Origin: JAOARY01 sp045345765
GTDB lineage: Bacteria > Bacillota > Clostridia > Peptostreptococcales > Peptostreptococcaceae
Assembly: GCA_045345765.1 (NCBI GenBank)
Contig: CP148265.1
Location: 248,001-312,000, forward strand
DNA length: 64,000 nt
Reading direction: 5' to 3'
Shown here: one piece after another, positions 47,670-55,892 of the stretch
Layout of the letters: the number at the start of each line of letters is the position of its first letter
How positions within the stretch are numbered: the stretch's first letter is position 1
Position numbers and translations under genes: made by a program
The notes under the pieces: model-generated
Told to the model about the DNA's origin: nothing
The model's database searches: none
Seen by the model: the letters and a program-made list of their open reading frames with translations, nothing else

Positions 47670-48250
47670 CTTTTCACCCTCTTTTTCTTGCTATTTAATT
47701 TCAAAAGTTTAAAACCAAGTAAATTCTCTATCTTAAAAAGAATGATACCAAGCTTATATACAATTTTTTTAGAATTATTTATAGCAATTTCTTTACCCAA
47801 GGCTTTTCCACCAATAGTTATGGCTGCAATCAATGCACTACTTAATATGCTAAGCACCGAAACAGTTGAAAAACCATAAATCTGCACAATTTTAATAACA
47901 ATGGTAGCAGAAGCTGCTCCACTTATAACTCCACAAATATCACCAACTACATCACTACAAACACTTGATACGACACTTGCATTTCTTACCAATCTAATTG
48001 CTGTTTTGGCTTCTATAATTCCACATGAAGCCATTGAATGAAAACTTTTTTCTTCACATGATGTTGCCGCTATACCAAGCGCATCAAAAATAATACCAAT
48101 TAAAACAATTATAGAAAGTATTATAAACGCAATTATTATATTTGATTTTCTAAGTAGTAAATCCGAACCAATACTTATTACTATTCCTAGAAAAAAACTT
48201 ATTATCGTAACTGATATAACCCATTTAATATTTGAATTTTTCCTGTCCAA
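47663..48250 (-). CDS. oapA: OLE-associated membrane protein OapA
   Basis: 195 residues with four predicted transmembrane helices (about 9-30, 37-58, 105-125, 128-150) and a basic C terminus (LNSKKKRVKRC). The DxxxD motif characteristic of OapA is present as D100-VVG-D104. OapA is the partner that brings OLE RNA to the membrane in Bacillus halodurans, where it lies between OLE and dxs exactly as here. Start is TTG 48250 behind GAGGTGG. Many annotations call this family CorB/CNNM-like; the context and motif favour OapA. Confidence 0.87.
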   Translation of the reverse strand: MDRKNSNIKWVISVTIISFFLGIVISIGSDLLLRKSNIIIAFIILSIIVLIGIIFDALGIAATSCEEKSFHSMASCGIIEAKTAIRLVRNASVVSSVCSDVVGDICGVISGAASATIVIKIVQIYGFSTVSVLSILSSALIAAITIGGKALGKEIAINNSKKIVYKLGIILFKIENLLGFKLLKLNSKKKRVKRC

Positions 48251-48261
48251 ATAACCACCTC

Positions 48262-48317
48262 ATTTAATTTATATGAAAAAAATCTTTTTAAAAAAATTAT
48301 TTTCATATAAATTAAAT
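48262..48317 (-). other. Long hairpin between OLE RNA and the oapA ribosome-binding site
   Basis: A perfect 18-bp inverted repeat (48262-48279 with 48300-48317, TTTATATGAAAA core) has a 20-base loop. Its 3' arm ends one base before the GAGGTGG Shine-Dalgarno of oapA. No T tract follows. It may separate the OLE 3' end from the oapA message, act as a processing site, or tune oapA translation. Confidence 0.6.
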
Positions 48318-48324
48318 ATATAAG

Positions 48325-48921
48325 ATTAGGTGATGGCAAGATAGATAAATTCTGCGGCTTTAGGTCCAGTAGGATTTCCCAAAAGATTACTTTAATGTCG
48401 CCAAAAAAGCAGTTTCCTTTTAAAATCTTTTTTATACTGTTGCCAAATATAAGACTGGACTACCACTTAGACCACACTTCAATCCCTACCTTACTTTCAG
48501 TCTAGAAGTTTTCCTTAACATTTTTTTTATTCCCTAGCCTCTTTTGCAGAAGAAGTTTTTGAAAGCAATAATTTGATTTTTTAGCGCCAAAAAAATCAAA
48601 TCTGATCTTTCTTTCCCCAACTTCCACCTCAAGGCAGGCTACTCTAAGCATTTCATAAATCGTCGTATGGCTCCTTTATAATATGATCAATTTATAAAAG
48701 CGGCTTAGGTTTCTCTAGTTATATTACAAACTAGTCTCCACGAAACGAGGGTCATCGCCCGCATGCCGTTGCAGATCGCCCCCTATTTCTTTACTCCCTG
48801 AAAAGACCCATAACTGGGCGTCACAAGCCTCAACAAGAAACTTCATCGATATGCCCTTCGACGGATTTTTAGCCCCGCCTTCAAGAATAAAAAATTTGAC
48901 TAGAATACTGTATCACCTAAT
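48325..48921 (-). ncRNA. ole: OLE RNA (ornate, large, extremophilic)
   Basis: About 597 bases with no coding frame, locally much richer in G and C than the flanks, between the DivPAC-family gene downstream of ispA and oapA-dxs. This is the characteristic OLE position, and the length fits the class (about 600 nt). The ends are complementary over 10 bp (48912-48921 with 48325-48334, ATTAGGTGAT), closing the whole molecule. Internal helices include 12 bp at 48571-48582 with 48590-48601 and a GUCCAGU/ACUGGAC pairing. OLE forms a membrane ribonucleoprotein with OapA linked to growth under cold, alcohol and metal stress. Class assignment rests on synteny and shape, not on a covariance search. Confidence 0.87.
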
Positions 48922-48927
48922 AATTAA

Positions 48928-48936
48928 ATTATAACA
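48928..48936 (-). promoter_or_regulatory. Extended -10 promoter for OLE RNA
   Basis: TGTTATAAT (48936-48928, TGn plus perfect TATAAT) lies on the minus strand just after the upstream gene. Its expected start point is about 48921, the first base of the 10-bp terminal helix. The -35 (TTAAAA) is weak. Confidence 0.65.
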
Positions 48937-48963
48937 TACGCTATAATTGTTTTTAATATTAAT

Positions 48964-49413
48964 TTAAAGCATTATATTAGAAACTATTATTCCAAGTAAT
49001 GCCCCAAAAAATACCTCAACAGGAGTATGTCCCACTAATTCTTTTAAACGTTTTTCATTAAATACATTAGGTTTATGCTCTTGCAAATCTTCAACCATTT
49101 GATTTATTATCTTTGCTTGTTTTCCAACAGCCCTTCTTACACCAGCTGCATCATACATAACAATAAGAGCAAAAATCAAACACATTGCAAAAATTGGAGA
49201 ATCATACCCCTTTATAATTCCCATTCCAGTTGCTAAACTTGTTACAAAAGAAGAATGAGAACTAGGCATACCTCCAGAACCAACAAATCTGGATAAATCT
49301 AAAGTCTTTTTAAAGAAAAAAGTCAAAATGACCTTTATTAATTGTGCCAAAAACCAAGCTAAAACACAAGTCCAAAAAAGCTCATTTTGTTGTAATTTTG
49401 AAAAAAACAGCAC
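48964..49413 (-). CDS. DivPAC/DUF212 acid phosphatase-like membrane protein
   Basis: 149 residues of the divergent PAP2 (DUF212) family with about four transmembrane helices. The phosphatase-like motif GSGGMPSSHSSFVTSLA (near 45-61) is conserved, as is LVGHTPVEVFFGALLG near the C terminus. By analogy with PAP2 enzymes it may dephosphorylate polyprenyl (pyro)phosphates, which would fit its place after ispA, but the substrate is unproven. It is 12 bases after ispA and is the last gene before the OLE RNA. Confidence 0.85.
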   Translation of the reverse strand: MLFFSKLQQNELFWTCVLAWFLAQLIKVILTFFFKKTLDLSRFVGSGGMPSSHSSFVTSLATGMGIIKGYDSPIFAMCLIFALIVMYDAAGVRRAVGKQAKIINQMVEDLQEHKPNVFNEKRLKELVGHTPVEVFFGALLGIIVSNIML

Positions 49414-49425
49414 TAGTATTCCTCC

Positions 49426-50316
49426 CTAATAATCTCTATTCACTATATAATCAGCAAGGTTTAGCAAAAACTCATCATCTTTATTTAGTTCTTTCAAACT
49501 AAGTTTCGCGTCTTTTATAAGTTCATATGCTATCTCTTTTGATTTTTCCAAACCAAATAAACTAGGATAAGTTGCTTTATTATTTTCTTCATCACTACCA
49601 ATATTTTTGCCTAATTTATCTTGGTCTCCTACTATATCTAATATATCATCCATAACTTGAAATGCTTGACCTATATTTTTTGCATAAGTTTTTACATTAT
49701 CAATTTCCTTTTCACTTGCTCCTGCAAGCACTGCACCAGCAAGCATTGGTTTTAATATAAGTTTTCCTGTTTTATTTTCATGTATATATTTTAATATATC
49801 TATGTTTATATCCTTATTTTCACTTTCTAAATCTACAACCTGACCTGCAATCATACCTTTAGTTCCACTACCCTCACAAATATGATTCATTGCCTCTAAT
49901 GCACTTTGCTTATCTTTTAATTTAAGCGATGCCTTTATCATGACCTCAAAAGCTTCATTTAAAAGTCCATCCCCAGCAAGTACAGCTATTCCCTCTCCAT
50001 AAACTTTATGATTGGTCGGTTTTCCTCTTCTTAAATCATCATCATCCATAGAAGGTAAATCATCATGTATAAGTGAATATGTATGTATCATTTCTATTGC
50101 AGCCGCAAAAGGTATTATACTTTCTTCATCTTCACCACCAAATAATTTATATGTTTCTAAAAGAAGTATTGGTCTTAGTCTTTTTCCACCAGCTTTTAAA
50201 CTATAATTCATTGATTCATATAAAGTTTTACAAAGCCCCTCTTCATTTGGCATAAAATTTTTTAAACTTTGTTCAAATAATAATTTTCTCTCTTTCAAAC
50301 TCTTTTTAAAATCCAT
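49426..50316 (-). CDS. ispA: Farnesyl/geranyl diphosphate synthase
   Basis: 296 residues. Joins isopentenyl diphosphate units to dimethylallyl diphosphate. The first aspartate-rich motif is DDLPSMDDDDLRRGKP (near 83) and the second is QVMDDILDIVGD (near 218), with GGKRLRP near the start. It is 16 bases after xseB, in the standard xseA-xseB-ispA order, and provides the C15 precursor for undecaprenyl and other lipids. ATG 50316 with GAGGGG upstream. Confidence 0.96.
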   Translation of the reverse strand: MDFKKSLKERKLLFEQSLKNFMPNEEGLCKTLYESMNYSLKAGGKRLRPILLLETYKLFGGEDEESIIPFAAAIEMIHTYSLIHDDLPSMDDDDLRRGKPTNHKVYGEGIAVLAGDGLLNEAFEVMIKASLKLKDKQSALEAMNHICEGSGTKGMIAGQVVDLESENKDINIDILKYIHENKTGKLILKPMLAGAVLAGASEKEIDNVKTYAKNIGQAFQVMDDILDIVGDQDKLGKNIGSDEENNKATYPSLFGLEKSKEIAYELIKDAKLSLKELNKDDEFLLNLADYIVNRDY

Positions 50317-50332
50317 CTTAAAATCCCCTCAT

Positions 50333-50545
50333 CTAAAATTTAAATTCCTCTAAAGATTCATCTTCATTAACCTTATTAATTCTTATCTTCGCATCATTTA
50401 AATATTCATTACATATCCTATAAAGAGAAATCCCTTCTTCATATAATTTTAAAGATTCATTTAAGTCCTTCACATCTTGTTCTAAAAGTTCACTAACTTC
50501 TTCAAGCCTTTTATAAGCTTGCTCAAATGTAATTTTTTCTTCCAA
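50333..50545 (-). CDS. xseB: Exodeoxyribonuclease VII small subunit
   Basis: 70 residues. Small helical subunit that binds in multiple copies to XseA. The typical core FEQAYKRLEEVSELLEQD and SLKLYEEGISLYRICNEYL is present. Start is TTG 50545 with GAGGCG upstream. Located directly between xseA and ispA. Confidence 0.93.
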   Translation of the reverse strand: MEEKITFEQAYKRLEEVSELLEQDVKDLNESLKLYEEGISLYRICNEYLNDAKIRINKVNEDESLEEFKF

Positions 50546-50559
50546 AAAAATCGCCTCTT

Positions 50560-51765
50560 TTATTTATTAATATCTATAACATTAAGTTTTGCACTACCAT
50601 TTTTTAATACCAAATCTATTTTATCATCTTTTTTTATATTATTTATATCACTAATTATTTTACCATCTTTTTTGATAATAGAGTATCCCTTATTCATAAC
50701 GGAGAACGGATTCGTATTATTTAAGACAATTGATATTTTTGCCAAATCATTTTCTTTCTTCTTTAAATTTTTATCCATACTAATATTTAATTTATCATAT
50801 ATAGCATCTATTTCTAAAGCTTTATAATTTAAATTAAGCACATCTTTTGTAAATAACTTAGCCTTGAACTTTTCCATAGAAGAAGACGCTTTATCAACTT
50901 TATTATTAATAGAACTATTAAGTCTATTTTTCATATCCAAAATATCATATTCAATATCCAAAAAATCTTCGACACAAAGTTCTCCAGCAACAGAAGGTGT
51001 TGCAGCTCTTAAATCAGCCACAAAATCAGCTATTGTAAAGTCAGTTTCATGTCCAACAGCAGATATTATAGGAATTTTGGACTCATAAATCTTATATGCA
51101 AGTTCTTCACTATTAAATGCCCATAATTCTTCTATAGAACCTCCACCTCTTCCAAGGATTATCGTGTCTACTTTATTTTTATTATTAAAATATGTTATCC
51201 CATCTATAAGACCGCGGTACGCCCTATCACCTTGAACTAAAGAAGGATATAATATAAGTTGTGCAAATTTATATCTTCTTGATATTACATTTATAATATC
51301 TTTAATTGCAGCACCTGTATCTGAAGTTATAATCCCAATTTTTTTTGGTCTTCTATTTATTTTTTTCTTTGTTGATTTATCAAAATAACCTTTAAGTTCC
51401 AAAGAATTTTTGATTCTTAAATATTCCTTGTATAAATCACCCATTCCAATTTTAGTTATCTTATCAGTATAGACTTGATAACTTCCTTCTTTTTCATAAA
51501 TCGAAACATTTCCACTTATTAATACCTTGTCTCCATCTTTTAAATCCTTTATTACATCTTGATTTAAACTCGCCTTATCCTTAAACATTATACAATTAAT
51601 CTTGGATTTTTCATCTTTTAAAGAAAAGTATATATTATTACTAGAATGGATTTTGAAATTCGATATTTCCCCTTCTATATTAATATTATATAAAATAGGA
51701 TCATTTAATATTATTCTTTTGATATATGAATTAACTTTACTTACACTAAGTGCTTTTAATTTCAA
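50560..51765 (-). CDS. xseA: Exodeoxyribonuclease VII large subunit
   Basis: 401 residues from TTG 51765; the upstream in-frame GTG lies inside the GGGGTGA Shine-Dalgarno. An N-terminal OB fold (1-105, VEGEISNFK-like segment) binds single-stranded DNA. The catalytic domain has IGIITSDTGAAIKDI (near 145), GRGGGSIEELWAFN (near 205) and SAVGHETDFTIADF. The C-terminal coiled-coil binds XseB. The enzyme degrades single-stranded DNA from both ends. Confidence 0.95.
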   Translation of the reverse strand: MKLKALSVSKVNSYIKRIILNDPILYNINIEGEISNFKIHSSNNIYFSLKDEKSKINCIMFKDKASLNQDVIKDLKDGDKVLISGNVSIYEKEGSYQVYTDKITKIGMGDLYKEYLRIKNSLELKGYFDKSTKKKINRRPKKIGIITSDTGAAIKDIINVISRRYKFAQLILYPSLVQGDRAYRGLIDGITYFNNKNKVDTIILGRGGGSIEELWAFNSEELAYKIYESKIPIISAVGHETDFTIADFVADLRAATPSVAGELCVEDFLDIEYDILDMKNRLNSSINNKVDKASSSMEKFKAKLFTKDVLNLNYKALEIDAIYDKLNISMDKNLKKKENDLAKISIVLNNTNPFSVMNKGYSIIKKDGKIISDINNIKKDDKIDLVLKNGSAKLNVIDINK

Positions 51766-51770
51766 TAGAT

Positions 51771-52712
51771 TCACCCCAAATACTTATCCAAACCTATAAG
51801 TGCACAACCAAGAGCATTATCACTTGAGAATTCTTGCTTTGCAAAATATAAATTTATATTTGAATCAAGCTTAATTTCATTTCTTAAAAATGTACTACTA
51901 GAAACGCCACCAACAATTAAAAAATCATTTAGTTTTTCTTTTTTATAAGATTTATAAATAAGTTTGGATAAAGATTCTTTAATATAATACATGACTTTTG
52001 CTGCTATATAATCTTTGTCTTTACACTCATCATACTCTTTTTTTAATTTTGTTTCAATTCCTGATAAATTAATCCCAGTATCTTTTATAGATATTTTTTC
52101 TTTACTATTCATTATTTTCTTTTTATTATCTGAATCTAAAAAATAATTACAAGCTAAATTATCAAGGTATTTTCCACTAGGAAAATCAAATCCCATCAAA
52201 ACACCTAATCTATCAATAAACTGACCATAACTTATATCTAATGTCTTTGTACTAATAGATATATCCTCGTCCACCCTAAGAATTTCTAATGTTCCTCCAG
52301 AAATTTGAATAGCCATATACGGTTCTTTAAGTTCCTTATTATTATAAATTCCTGCCCTTATATGGTTTTGTTGATGAGAACAATAATATAATTTGACATC
52401 TCTAAATAAAGCTATTGATTTAGCAAAGATTTTTGAGACATTAAAAACAGGCATATAAGAATCCTTTATATCCCTGGGGCTTTTAGATCCACAAATAGCT
52501 ACTATTTCATATTTATTTGAATCTATTTTGTCTATTAATTTTTCGATATTCATAAGATGCATAAATACAGCCTGCGATTGTCTTAAGCCTTTTTTTGATT
52601 TTTGCACATCGAGCATTATTCTTTCATCAAGAATAATATCTCCTTTTAAATTTATAGCTGCTATCGAAGTTGTATAGCAGCTTGTATCTAAACCTATTAT
52701 TATCTTTTGCAA
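51771..52712 (-). CDS. Kae1/TsaD-like paralogue (glycoprotease family)
   Basis: 313 residues from TTG 52712; a GTG four codons earlier directly abuts the only GGAAG and is less likely. The ASKHA-fold N terminus reads IIIGLDTSCYTTSIAA. The metal-binding HxxxH of TsaD is kept (H113-QQN-H117 in YCSHQQNHIRAG), and GGVSSSTFLRNEI and SSDNALGCALIG are in the C-terminal lobe. It is nonetheless divergent and lies between nusB and xseA, a location seen in several clostridia. True tsaD is normally elsewhere with tsaB and tsaE, so this may be a paralogue with a different target. Confidence 0.72.
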   Translation of the reverse strand: MQKIIIGLDTSCYTTSIAAINLKGDIILDERIMLDVQKSKKGLRQSQAVFMHLMNIEKLIDKIDSNKYEIVAICGSKSPRDIKDSYMPVFNVSKIFAKSIALFRDVKLYYCSHQQNHIRAGIYNNKELKEPYMAIQISGGTLEILRVDEDISISTKTLDISYGQFIDRLGVLMGFDFPSGKYLDNLACNYFLDSDNKKKIMNSKEKISIKDTGINLSGIETKLKKEYDECKDKDYIAAKVMYYIKESLSKLIYKSYKKEKLNDFLIVGGVSSSTFLRNEIKLDSNINLYFAKQEFSSDNALGCALIGLDKYLG

Positions 52713-52713
52713 A

Positions 52714-53091
52714 TTAAAGTACACTTCCTAATACACCATTTATAAATGCAAATGATTTTTCGTCACAGAATTTCTTAGCAAGTTCTACCGCTTCATTTAT
52801 CGCAACCTTATTAGGAACATCATCTATATAAGTAATTTCCGTTATAGCAAGTCTTAATATACTTAAATCAACCTTAGCTAATCTTGATATATTCCACTTG
52901 ATATTTTCATCAATTTTTTTGTCTATTTCTTCTTTGTTGTTTAAAAAGTTATTAGCAACATTTATAAAGTAATCATCACTAATATTATTTTCTTCCATGA
53001 ATGAATTTAATTTGTCTGTATTGAATTCATCCATAAATTCCATTTGATAAAATAAAGTCATCAAATTTTCTCTTTTTTGCTTTCTTGACAT
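52714..53091 (-). CDS. nusB: Transcription antitermination factor NusB
   Basis: 125 residues, all helical. Binds boxA with NusE (S10) in rRNA antitermination. Family blocks are RKQKRENLMTLFYQMEF at the N terminus and SILRLAITEITYIDDVPNKV and NEAVELAKKF towards the C terminus. AGGAGG precedes the ATG. It follows the asp23 terminator and leads into the TsaD-like gene with its stop one base from that start. Confidence 0.93.
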   Translation of the reverse strand: MSRKQKRENLMTLFYQMEFMDEFNTDKLNSFMEENNISDDYFINVANNFLNNKEEIDKKIDENIKWNISRLAKVDLSILRLAITEITYIDDVPNKVAINEAVELAKKFCDEKSFAFINGVLGSVL

Positions 53092-53123
53092 AAAAAAACT
53101 TCCTCCTAAAATCGTTTTTGGAC

Positions 53124-53152
53124 AAAAGGAAACCTCTGAAAAGAATCAGAGG
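53124..53152 (-). terminator. Terminator after asp23
   Basis: A 7-bp stem CCTCTGA/TCAGAGG (53133-53139 with 53146-53152) follows the asp23 stop directly; on the minus strand TTTCCTTTTG comes next. Termination is probably partial, letting some transcription into nusB. Confidence 0.6.
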
Positions 53153-53155
53153 GTT

Positions 53156-53509
53156 TTATTCTTCTTCCTTTTGAAATGTAATTCCTTCAATGTGAACATT
53201 TACTTGTTCAACATTAAGCCCAGTCATGTTCTCAACCGTACTCTTTACGTTCTCTTGTATCTTCCAAGATACATCTGGTATTACAACACCATAATCTATA
53301 AATAGATATAAATCTATAGTTACTTTTTCTTCTTCAAGTTCTACTCTAACACCTTTTGTAAAACTCTTCTTACCTAGCATCTCTGTTATGTTTCCAGTAA
53401 GTCCTCCATGCATTTGAGAAACTCCTGTAATTTCTAAAGCTGCAAGGTTAGCAATTGTACCTATAACATCCTCAGAAATTTTAATTTGACCATAATCTTT
53501 TTCTTCCAT
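53156..53509 (-). CDS. Asp23/Gls24 family envelope stress protein
   Basis: 117 residues of the Asp23 family. It has the conserved opening GQIKISEDVIGTIANLAALE, then VTIDLYLFIDYGVVIPDV and VEQVNVHIEGITF. Proteins of this family associate with the membrane face and respond to envelope or alkaline stress. The gene is upstream of nusB as in many Firmicutes, where it is labelled YqhY-like and linked to lipid metabolism. AGGTGC is just upstream of the ATG. Confidence 0.92.
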   Translation of the reverse strand: MEEKDYGQIKISEDVIGTIANLAALEITGVSQMHGGLTGNITEMLGKKSFTKGVRVELEEEKVTIDLYLFIDYGVVIPDVSWKIQENVKSTVENMTGLNVEQVNVHIEGITFQKEEE

Positions 53510-53542
53510 AAAAGCACCTCCAAAGATAGCTTATAATTTTTA

Positions 53543-53571
53543 ATTATATCAGATAATAACTATCTAAACAA
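53543..53571 (-). promoter_or_regulatory. Promoter upstream of asp23
   Basis: TTGTTT (53571-53566), a 17-base spacer ending in TGA, and TATAAT (53548-53543) on the minus strand, about 35 bases before the asp23 start codon. Confidence 0.65.
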
Positions 53572-53670
53572 GATTTTAAAGCAATATAGTTTGTTAGTTT
53601 TTTACTAAATAATAATCCTATCAAATCTATCCTTTATTAGAATTTACTCATTAAATAAATATAATTTCAC

Positions 53671-54033
53671 CTAATTTTTATCTTCTTTAATTTCTTTTTG
53701 AACCTTCTTCGTTAAAGATTTAAATACCAACTCATAAGAAATATTTATTAATCTTATTATTTCTTCATCAGGAACATCCTTATCAAATATTATGGTATTC
53801 CAATGTTTCTTATTCATATGATAACCAGGAATTATTCCTTCATATTGATGCCTTAATGCTAAACTCAAATCAACATCACATTTTAAATTTAAGCCTATTT
53901 CATCATTTCTATCATACACAAGACCAAACATCTTATTTCCGACCTTAAATACTAGTGTTTCTTCGTCAAAAGGATAAGTTTCTTTTGCACCCTTCTTATT
54001 AAGACAATATTTTATAGCTTCCTCTATTTTCAA
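53671..54033 (-). CDS. MmcQ/YjbR family DNA-binding-like protein
   Basis: 120 residues from TTG 54033 (GGAGGGG 6 bases upstream; the earlier GTG abuts that site). It has the YjbR/CyaY-like fold pattern: GAKETYPFDEETLVFKVGNK, FGLVYDRNDEIGLNLKCDVD, and the conserved GYHMNKKHWNTIIFD (near 85-99). Structural studies of relatives suggest nucleic acid binding, but no cellular function is established. It lies between asp23 and the CGGC gene without obvious coupling. Confidence 0.82.
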   Translation of the reverse strand: MKIEEAIKYCLNKKGAKETYPFDEETLVFKVGNKMFGLVYDRNDEIGLNLKCDVDLSLALRHQYEGIIPGYHMNKKHWNTIIFDKDVPDEEIIRLINISYELVFKSLTKKVQKEIKEDKN

Positions 54034-54086
54034 TATGTACCCCTCCACAATCTATATATTATCATTATTTTTTAATACATAAAAAT

Positions 54087-54503
54087 TTAATCTTCATAGC
54101 TATTATATATACCCTTTTCTCTTTTTTTACTTGCATTTTTGCTAAAATAAGAACCTTCAATTATATTTTTATAGCCCTTTTTTAATACCAAATTCTTTAT
54201 ATATTCTGCATGTGGACATCTATCGTAATGGTGATTATCCGTTGTCATACAAGATGCTAAATGTACTACTACTTCATCTTTTAATATATTATTTATTTTT
54301 TTATTCTTTTTAGAAAAATGTTCTAATTTGGCAGCTATTCCTTTTCCACAACAACCTCCACAAGTAAATGATATATATTTTACATCATCCTTATAATTTT
54401 TAAATGTATCTTCTTTTTCATAAAAAGATTGTGTACATGCAAAGCCACTACATCTTCTATGTGCTATTTCACACTGAATTATAATTACATACTTAGTTTC
54501 CAT
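54087..54503 (-). CDS. CGGC domain protein
   Basis: 138 residues from ATG 54503 (GAGGGGG 6 bases upstream). Cysteine-rich: IIQCEIAHRRCSGFACTQSF near the N terminus, then the family motif TCGGCCGKG (near 47), and CMTTDNHHYDRCPH (near 90). The cysteines and histidines suggest a metal site. The function of the family is unknown. It is downstream of the fatty-acid operon's terminator and so is probably its own unit. Confidence 0.82.
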   Translation of the reverse strand: METKYVIIIQCEIAHRRCSGFACTQSFYEKEDTFKNYKDDVKYISFTCGGCCGKGIAAKLEHFSKKNKKINNILKDEVVVHLASCMTTDNHHYDRCPHAEYIKNLVLKKGYKNIIEGSYFSKNASKKREKGIYNSYED

Positions 54504-54567
54504 CAAAAACCCCCTCAAATTCTTTTATGCTAACCTAACAATTTATTAGTTCTATATAAATCATTAT

Positions 54568-54602
54568 ATACAAAAAAGAACCTGCATAAAGCAAGTTCTT
54601 TT
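54568..54602 (-). terminator. Terminator of the fatty-acid operon
   Basis: An 11-bp stem (54574-54584 with 54592-54602, AAAGAAC core) whose single mismatch on the plus strand is a G-U pair in minus-strand RNA. The 3' arm runs into TTTTTTG. It lies about 22 bases after the fabF stop. Confidence 0.82.
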
Positions 54603-54624
54603 GTATTTAATAGTATTTATTTTA

Positions 54625-55866
54625 TTAGTCTTCAAATCTTTTGAATGCTAATGTTCCATTATGACCACCAAAACCTAAAGAGTTTGAAAGTGCATATCTT
54701 ATAGATTTTTCTTCGTAGCCATTTGTAACATAATTTAAGTCTAATTCTGGGTCTATATTCTCTACATTAGCAGTTGGTGGTATAAAGTTATTCTTTATAG
54801 CTAAAGCACATATTAATGCTTCAACGCCACCAGCAGCACCTAGTAAATGTCCTGTCATAGACTTTGTTGAAGATACAGCTAAATTCTTTGCGTGATCTTT
54901 GAACACAGATTTTATAGCCATAGTTTCAAACTTATCATTGTATGGAGTACTTGTTCCATGAGCATTTATATAATCAACTTCTTCAAGAGGAATATTTCCA
55001 TCTTCAATAGCCATCTTAATAGCTCTAGCTCCACCTTCTCCACCTTCCGCTGGAGCTGTTATATGGTAAGCATCAGCCGTTGCTCCATATCCAACTATTT
55101 CAGCATATATAGTGGCATTTCTCTTTTTAGCATGTTCTAATTCTTCTATTAAAAGCATACCAGAACCCTCACCCATTATAAACCCATCTCTATCCTTATC
55201 AAAAGGTCTTGATGCAGTCTTAGGATCATCATTTCTAGTAGACATAGCTTTCATAGTACAAAAACCTGCTACTGCAAGTGGTGTTATAGGAGCTTCTGTT
55301 CCTCCTGTTAACATTAAATCCGCATCTCCTCTTTGGATTGCTTTAAAAGCATCTCCAATTGCATGAGTTGATGAAGCACAAGCAGTTACAACTGTTGTAT
55401 TAATTCCTTTAGCTCCAAAAGCTATAGAAACTTGTCCAGATGCCATATTAGCAATCATCATAGGTATTAAAAATGGACTAACTCTTCTTGGACCTTTGTC
55501 CATAAGTTTTTTATGTTGTTCTTCTAATGTCTCCATTCCACCTATACCAGATCCTAATATAACTCCGAATCTATTATTATCTATATTATCTAAATCTATT
55601 TTAGAATCTTCAACCGCTAGTTTTGAAGCAGCAATTGCATATTGAACGAATTTATCCATTCTTTTAGCTTCTTTTTTAGATATAAAGTCTTCAACATTGA
55701 AGTCTTTAAGTTCTGCTGCTATTTGAGTGTTCATTTGCGACGCATCAAATCTGGTTATTTTATCAATTCCACATACTTGTTCTTTTAATGACTTTTCTAC
55801 TTCGTCTTTACCTGTTCCTATTGGAGTTACACAGCCAAGACCTGTAATTACGACTCTTTTTTTCAT
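54625..55866 (-). CDS. fabF: Beta-ketoacyl-ACP synthase II
   Basis: 413 residues from ATG 55866 (GGAGG 8 bases upstream). Elongating condensing enzyme of type II fatty-acid synthesis. The Cys-His-His triad is complete: C163 in TACASSTHA, His in NAHGTSTPYND, His in MTGHLLGAAGG. It follows acpP by 26 bases and ends the operon. Confidence 0.97.
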   Translation of the reverse strand: MKKRVVITGLGCVTPIGTGKDEVEKSLKEQVCGIDKITRFDASQMNTQIAAELKDFNVEDFISKKEAKRMDKFVQYAIAASKLAVEDSKIDLDNIDNNRFGVILGSGIGGMETLEEQHKKLMDKGPRRVSPFLIPMMIANMASGQVSIAFGAKGINTTVVTACASSTHAIGDAFKAIQRGDADLMLTGGTEAPITPLAVAGFCTMKAMSTRNDDPKTASRPFDKDRDGFIMGEGSGMLLIEELEHAKKRNATIYAEIVGYGATADAYHITAPAEGGEGGARAIKMAIEDGNIPLEEVDYINAHGTSTPYNDKFETMAIKSVFKDHAKNLAVSSTKSMTGHLLGAAGGVEALICALAIKNNFIPPTANVENIDPELDLNYVTNGYEEKSIRYALSNSLGFGGHNGTLAFKRFED

Positions 55867-55892
55867 ACTAAATACCTCCAAAGGCTTTTTGC

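Noticed and set aside
47663..48250. CorB/CNNM-type magnesium or cobalt transporter annotation
   Set aside because: The protein is too short, lacks CBS domains, and has the DxxxD motif and position of OapA.
48262..48963. Considered RNase P RNA, tmRNA, a group II intron fragment or a riboswitch for the structured region
   Set aside because: None of the conserved cores I know for RNase P or tmRNA (including a 3' CCA-type acceptor end) is evident, and no reverse transcriptase is near. Size, closing helix and the ispA/oapA/dxs setting fit OLE RNA instead.
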